From contig CAVTYQ010000007.1 in NCBI GenBank assembly GCA_963739005.1, positions 248,001-312,000 on the forward strand: a stretch of DNA of 64,000 nucleotides, read 5' to 3'. The notes beneath the pieces were generated by a model. It made no database searches, was not told where the DNA came from, and worked only from the letters and a program-made list of their open reading frames with translations. The DNA comes from DASWJZ01 sp963739005 (GTDB lineage: Bacteria > Pseudomonadota > Alphaproteobacteria > Rhizobiales > Afifellaceae). Shown piece by piece: positions 60,595 through 64,000 of the stretch (position 1 is the first letter of the stretch; the number at the start of each line of letters is the position of its first letter). Made by a program: the position numbers and the translations under genes.

Positions 60595-61284
60595 TCACGC
60601 CCGAAGCTCGGCGACCCCCTCAGGCGAAGCCACGAGCGCCAGGTGGGCATAGCCCAGGAAGAGGCCGTGCTCCATAACGCCGGGAATGTCGGAGAGCTTC
60701 CGAGCGAGCGCTTCTGGGTCGGGAATACGGCCAAATGATGCGTCGAGAATGCGGTTTCCCCCTTCCGTCACGAAGGGGTTACCATGATTTCTTCGCAGCC
60801 TGATCGCGACGTCAAGGCCGATCTCGACCGCGGCGCGCTCGATGGCGCGCGACGTGGCTACTAGCCCGAACTCCGCGACCTCGATCGGCAGGGGAAAGGC
60901 GCCGAGCATGGCGACCCTTTTGCCGGCGTCGGCGATCACGATCATCCGGCGCGAGGCCGCGGCGACGATCTTCTCGCGCAGGTGCGCCCCGCCACCACCC
61001 TTGATCAGAGCGAGCCCGGGGCCGATCTCGTCGGCCCCATCGACGTCGAGGTCGAGCTCCGGTTCCTCGTCGAGGGTCGCGAGCGGCACCCCCGCCTTCC
61101 GCGCGACCGACGCCGTCGCCTCGGAGGTGGCGACGCCGACCACGGTCAGTCCCGCGGCGACGCGCTTTCCAAGCGCAGTGACGAAAAGCGCGGCGGTCGA
61201 CCCGCTGCCGAGTCCGATCCGCATTCCGTCCTCGACGTGGGCGAGCGCAGCCTCGGCGGCGCGGCGCTTCAATTCTTCCGACAT
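60595..61284 (-). CDS. rpiA: Ribose-5-phosphate isomerase A
   Basis: Interconverts ribose 5-phosphate and ribulose 5-phosphate in the pentose phosphate pathway. Motifs are GLGSGSTA (25-31), DLDVDGADEIGPGLALIKGGGGAHLREKI with the catalytic Asp, Glu and Lys region, and NGNPFVTEGGN-type residues. The start is ATG at 61282-61284; 229 aa. It is divergent from gph and upstream of the DUF2059-gor genes, the common rhizobial set. Confidence 0.95.
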   Translation of the reverse strand: MSEELKRRAAEAALAHVEDGMRIGLGSGSTAALFVTALGKRVAAGLTVVGVATSEATASVARKAGVPLATLDEEPELDLDVDGADEIGPGLALIKGGGGAHLREKIVAAASRRMIVIADAGKRVAMLGAFPLPIEVAEFGLVATSRAIERAAVEIGLDVAIRLRRNHGNPFVTEGGNRILDASFGRIPDPEALARKLSDIPGVMEHGLFLGYAHLALVASPEGVAELRA

Positions 61285-61411
61285 CGGCTTCCGGACGATC
61301 TGGCGACGGCAAGCGCGCTCTAGCACGCGCCCCGGCGACGACCAAGAGGCCCGCCTCCTCCCCAAGCGCCCCGCCTTGCCAAAGCGGAACGGGCGCGATA
61401 GTCGCCCGCTA

Positions 61412-62134
61412 ATGACCGATCCGCTCCTCGTCTTCGATCTCGATGGCACGCTCGCCGACACCGCGCCCGACCTCATGGCGACGCTCGGCGAGATCCTGCC
61501 GCGGCACGGATTCGCCGGCGCCGCAGACGCGAGCTTCCGCGACGGCATCGGGCACGGCGCGCGCTCGCTGATCGAATATGCGCTTGCGCGCCAGGGCATC
61601 ACGATCGACGCGCCGACCCTCGATACGATCTACGCCGACTTCCTCGGCCACTACGAAGCGAACATCTGCGTAAAGACGCGGCTCTTCCCAGGGGCGAACG
61701 CCCTCCTCGACCGGTTCGCCGAGCGCGGGTGGCGCTTCGCCGTCTGCACCAACAAGCCGGTCAAGATGTCGGAGCTTCTCTTGCAGAAGCTTGGCGTCGC
61801 GGATCGCTTCGCCGCGATCCGCGGCGGCGACAGCTTCCCCCACAAGAAGCCCGACCCCGCGCATCTTCTCGACACGATCGCCGCCGCCTCCGGGGCACCC
61901 GACAAGGCGATCATGGTCGGCGACTCAAGGACCGACCTCGACACCGCGCGCGGCGCAAGCGTGCCGATGATCGGGGTGACGTTCGGCTATACGCCGATCC
62001 CGATGCGGGACCTCGGCCCCGACCTGCTCGTCGAGAGCTTCGACGCGGTCCGCCCCGACGACGCCGTGCGGCTCCTCGAAAACCGCTCCGGCGAAGCACT
62101 GGCGGCGCGGCCGGCCGCGCGCGCCGCGCCTTGA
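61412..62134 (+). CDS. gph: Phosphoglycolate phosphatase
   Basis: HAD-superfamily hydrolase that removes phosphate from 2-phosphoglycolate. The catalytic motif DLDGTLADT (Asp9, Asp11), motif II TNKP, the lysine in HKKPDP and the acidic motif IV VGDSRTDLDTAR are all present, with a helical cap between residues 15 and 85. The length is 240 aa with ATG start at 61412. It is followed by tRNA-Val. Confidence 0.9.
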   Translation: MTDPLLVFDLDGTLADTAPDLMATLGEILPRHGFAGAADASFRDGIGHGARSLIEYALARQGITIDAPTLDTIYADFLGHYEANICVKTRLFPGANALLDRFAERGWRFAVCTNKPVKMSELLLQKLGVADRFAAIRGGDSFPHKKPDPAHLLDTIAAASGAPDKAIMVGDSRTDLDTARGASVPMIGVTFGYTPIPMRDLGPDLLVESFDAVRPDDAVRLLENRSGEALAARPAARAAP

Positions 62135-62191
62135 TTTCAAGAATCGCGGCACCTATAGAGCGTTCCTTCGCGATCCGGCGTTGACCGGCCC

Positions 62192-62266
62192 GGGCGGTTA
62201 GCTCAGCGGGAGAGCACACGCTTCACACGCGTGGGGTCACTGGTTCAATCCCAGTACCGCCCACCA
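62192..62266 (+). tRNA. tRNA-Val (anticodon CAC)
   Basis: The acceptor GGGCGGT pairs with ACCGCCC, D arm GCTC-AGCGGGA-GAGC, anticodon stem CACGC/GCGTG with loop TTCACAC giving anticodon CAC, T arm CACTGGTTCAATCCCAGT, discriminator A and encoded CCA. The length is 75 bases. Confidence 0.96.
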
Positions 62267-62571
62267 TTTCTCTTGCCGAAGCCATCTCGCGCAACACAGC
62301 CGTACCGCTCTGCCGGACACTGGCGCTGCCACGCACGTCGAGGCTCAGACCGACCGCATTCTCTCGTGAGAAGAGCACCCTCCGGCTCTTGAACGATGGC
62401 GAGGTGGGCGACCGCACGGAGCCGCTAACGGCGTCTTTCCGCTCCCGCGACTGCCCTTCAGGCCAGACACAAAATAAGCACGCACAGGTCGCAGTTTTGT
62501 CGCTCAACGAGATCAATCTCTAGTTTCAACAAGCCTAGGGCAGTGCGCCCCTGATGTTGCGGGAGGCTGCA
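62267..62571. other. Gap between tRNA-Val and the toxin-like gene
   Basis: This is 305 bases with no convincing gene. It has a locally lower GC content near 62470-62530 (AAAATAAGCACGC, TCTAGTTTCAAC), likely the promoter for the downstream gene. I find no recombinase or direct repeat of the tRNA 3' end within the window. A tRNA boundary followed by a change in content is a common island edge. Confidence 0.35.
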
Positions 62572-64000
62572 ATGCTGCCTGTCTCTAATCGGTCGGCACG
62601 GATCCTGTTCGCGTTCATCGCCCTGTTGGCATGTTGTGCGGCGCAGGCCCAAACCAAAGCGCCGGCGGCGGATTTGGCGACGGCAGACAACGGCGCACCG
62701 CCGGACGTGCCCACGCTCCCAACGCTGGGCAAGTCAGAAGAACAGCCGTTTCCCCAGGCAACCGAAAGTGGCGAGGCGCCGCCGCTCCCGCCCGCGAGCA
62801 AGACCCTGCCGACCAGCGGCCAGACGTCTACTTCCCCGAGCGCCGCCGGCGCCTTGCCGGGGGCGATCACTGCTTTCGCAGCGGTGCCGACCGGAACCTC
62901 CGTCAACGTGCCGGCGCTCGCGGCAAAGCCGCCCTACAACGCAGTCAACGGCAGCTTCGTCTATCGCGTCGCCCTCGACCTGCCGCCCTTCCATGGCATC
63001 GAGCCGAAGCTTGCGTTCGCCTACAATTCAAGCACGAAGCTTAGCGGCGGCGGACAGAGCCAGGGCTGGCTCGGTTTCGGCTGGGTGCTCGACGGGCTAG
63101 ACGTGATCGAGCGGGCGACGGCCCGCCGCGGCACGCCGCGTTATACCGCGTCGGACATCTATCTGTGGAACGGCGAACCGCTTGTCGCCTGCACCGGCGG
63201 TTCGACCAGCCCGAGCTGCACGACCGGCGGCACGCATTTCTCAAAGTCGGAGAGCTATCTTCGTTTCTCATTCAACGCGGGCGCGAACACCTGGACGATC
63301 ACCGATCGAACGGGAACGCGGCGCGTGCTCGCGCCGGTCGGCGCCTTCATGTCGGGCTCCGGCAGCGACAGCATAGATATCAAGCACCGCGCGCAGTACC
63401 GTTGGCTACTGCAGCAGGTCATCGACACGCACGCCAACACGGTGAGCTTCTCCTATGTCTGCGCCACTGCGCCGCAATGCGTGCTCGACCAGATCACCTA
63501 CACCGCCACGGAGGTGAAGCTCTTCTGGGAGGCCCGGCCCGACGTCATCTCCTATGCAACGGGCGTCGGCTTCGGGAAGTCGGCACAGCGGCTGAAGTCG
63601 GTGCGGGTGACCCACGGCGGCCTCCTGCAGAAAGCCTTCGCGCTGACCTACGGGCAGAACCCGACCTCGGGGCGAAGCCGCATCACCGCCATCACCCCCT
63701 ATGGCAGCGATGCAGTGCTCGACCCCGCCGGCGCCGTCACCTCCGGCTCGCAGCTTCCCGCACACAGTTTCGAATACAGCGACGCCGGCGGAAGCGAGGG
63801 CTTTACGCTGCAATCGGAGCTTCTCGATACTGGCGAGGGCGGGCAATTGCCGCTGGCAGAACTCAAGAACGGAACCGCCGCGGACGTGAACGGCGACGGC
63901 CGTGACGAACTGCTGACCGGCAACGAGACTTGTTTCTACACGATCAATAATGGCAACGAAGTTCCAGTCGGCCCGACGCCGATGACCGTCTGGAACTTCG
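62572..64000 (+). CDS. SpvB/Tc-toxin-like secreted protein (N-terminal part, runs off window)
   Basis: The frame is open from the ATG at 62572 (GGGAGG six bases upstream) to the end of the window, 476 residues so far. A signal sequence (ILFAFIALLACCAAQAQ) is followed by a Pro/Thr-rich linker to about residue 115, then an SpvB-type domain: NGSFVYRVALDLPPFHGIEPKLAFAYNSSTK, GWLGFGWVLDGLDVIERA and YLWNGEPLVAC. An FG-GAP/VCBS-like Asp box (ADVNGDGRDELL) near residue 440 is typical of the TcB/SpvB beta-propeller. Such proteins are usually over 1,500 aa and end in RHS repeats with a variable toxin. The C-terminus is unseen. Confidence 0.8.
   Translation, partial: MLPVSNRSARILFAFIALLACCAAQAQTKAPAADLATADNGAPPDVPTLPTLGKSEEQPFPQATESGEAPPLPPASKTLPTSGQTSTSPSAAGALPGAITAFAAVPTGTSVNVPALAAKPPYNAVNGSFVYRVALDLPPFHGIEPKLAFAYNSSTKLSGGGQSQGWLGFGWVLDGLDVIERATARRGTPRYTASDIYLWNGEPLVACTGGSTSPSCTTGGTHFSKSESYLRFSFNAGANTWTITDRTGTRRVLAPVGAFMSGSGSDSIDIKHRAQYRWLLQQVIDTHANTVSFSYVCATAPQCVLDQITYTATEVKLFWEARPDVISYATGVGFGKSAQRLKSVRVTHGGLLQKAFALTYGQNPTSGRSRITAITPYGSDAVLDPAGAVTSGSQLPAHSFEYSDAGGSEGFTLQSELLDTGEGGQLPLAELKNGTAADVNGDGRDELLTGNETCFYTINNGNEVPVGPTPMTVWNF

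Noticed and set aside
62223..62516. Minus-strand frame over tRNA-Val (97 codons)
   Set aside because: Its N-terminus or C-terminus comes from the tRNA (GGTGIEPVTPRV) and the rest has no features.

Overview
The window is GC-rich chromosomal DNA from an alphaproteobacterium, most likely order Hyphomicrobiales (Rhizobiales). The evidence is gene order and gene content: ntrB-ntrC-ntrY-ntrX-dat-hfq-hflX with convergent mazG; lpdA-glsB-lipA-ratA running towards pncC-ispDF; the general L-amino-acid transporter aapJQMP; gor next to rpiA-gph; a Zur-controlled zinc ABC operon; and intergenic palindromes that I recall from rhizobial genomes. I cannot name a genus.

Layout. 1-10 kb: a small unknown gene, then rlpA, a D,D-carboxypeptidase, tmk, holB, metG, an opposed PAS-GGDEF-EAL gene, tatD and an MBL hydrolase. 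This links the cell envelope, replication and tRNA charging. 10-14.3 kb: a TM2 protein, a Rdx (SelT-like) protein, mazG, a 26-residue membrane peptide, hflX-hfq, and a D-amino-acid aminotransferase broken by one extra base. 14.3-21 kb: ntrX, ntrY, ntrC, ntrB (nitrogen control). 21-26 kb: ispDF, pncC, ratA, lipA, a GlsB-type protein and lpdA. 26-31.5 kb: a GFA protein, metY, a cupredoxin, a small EamA protein, a CoA-binding protein, a glycosyltransferase and an enoyl-CoA hydratase. 31.5-35 kb: a thioesterase, rplM-rpsI with promoter and terminator, three small unknown genes, and an agmatinase-type gene. 35-38.1 kb: znuA, znuB, znuC, a small TM peptide, and zur with two tandem Zur-type boxes. 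38.3-43.7 kb: a secreted barrel-like protein and aapPMQJ. 44-48 kb: metC, a GT39-type transferase, a secreted protein, tRNA-Pro, an NDUFS4-like gene and tRNA-Arg. 48-56 kb: an ALDH16-like double aldehyde dehydrogenase, deoC, a cupin-oxidoreductase pair, a pentapeptide-repeat protein, an SDR, and a MalK-like ATPase with eroded catalytic motifs. 56.5-62.3 kb: a WYL/TerB-like protein, a YbdK-type ligase, gor, a DUF2059 protein, rpiA, gph and tRNA-Val.

The last 1.4 kb, just after tRNA-Val, opens a large secreted SpvB/Tc-toxin-like gene that runs off the window. It is the best candidate for an accessory or unusual system. Most of the rest is conserved core genome. The other points of interest are the dat frameshift, the degenerate ABC ATPase, small membrane peptides missed by length cut-offs, and several regulatory palindromes.
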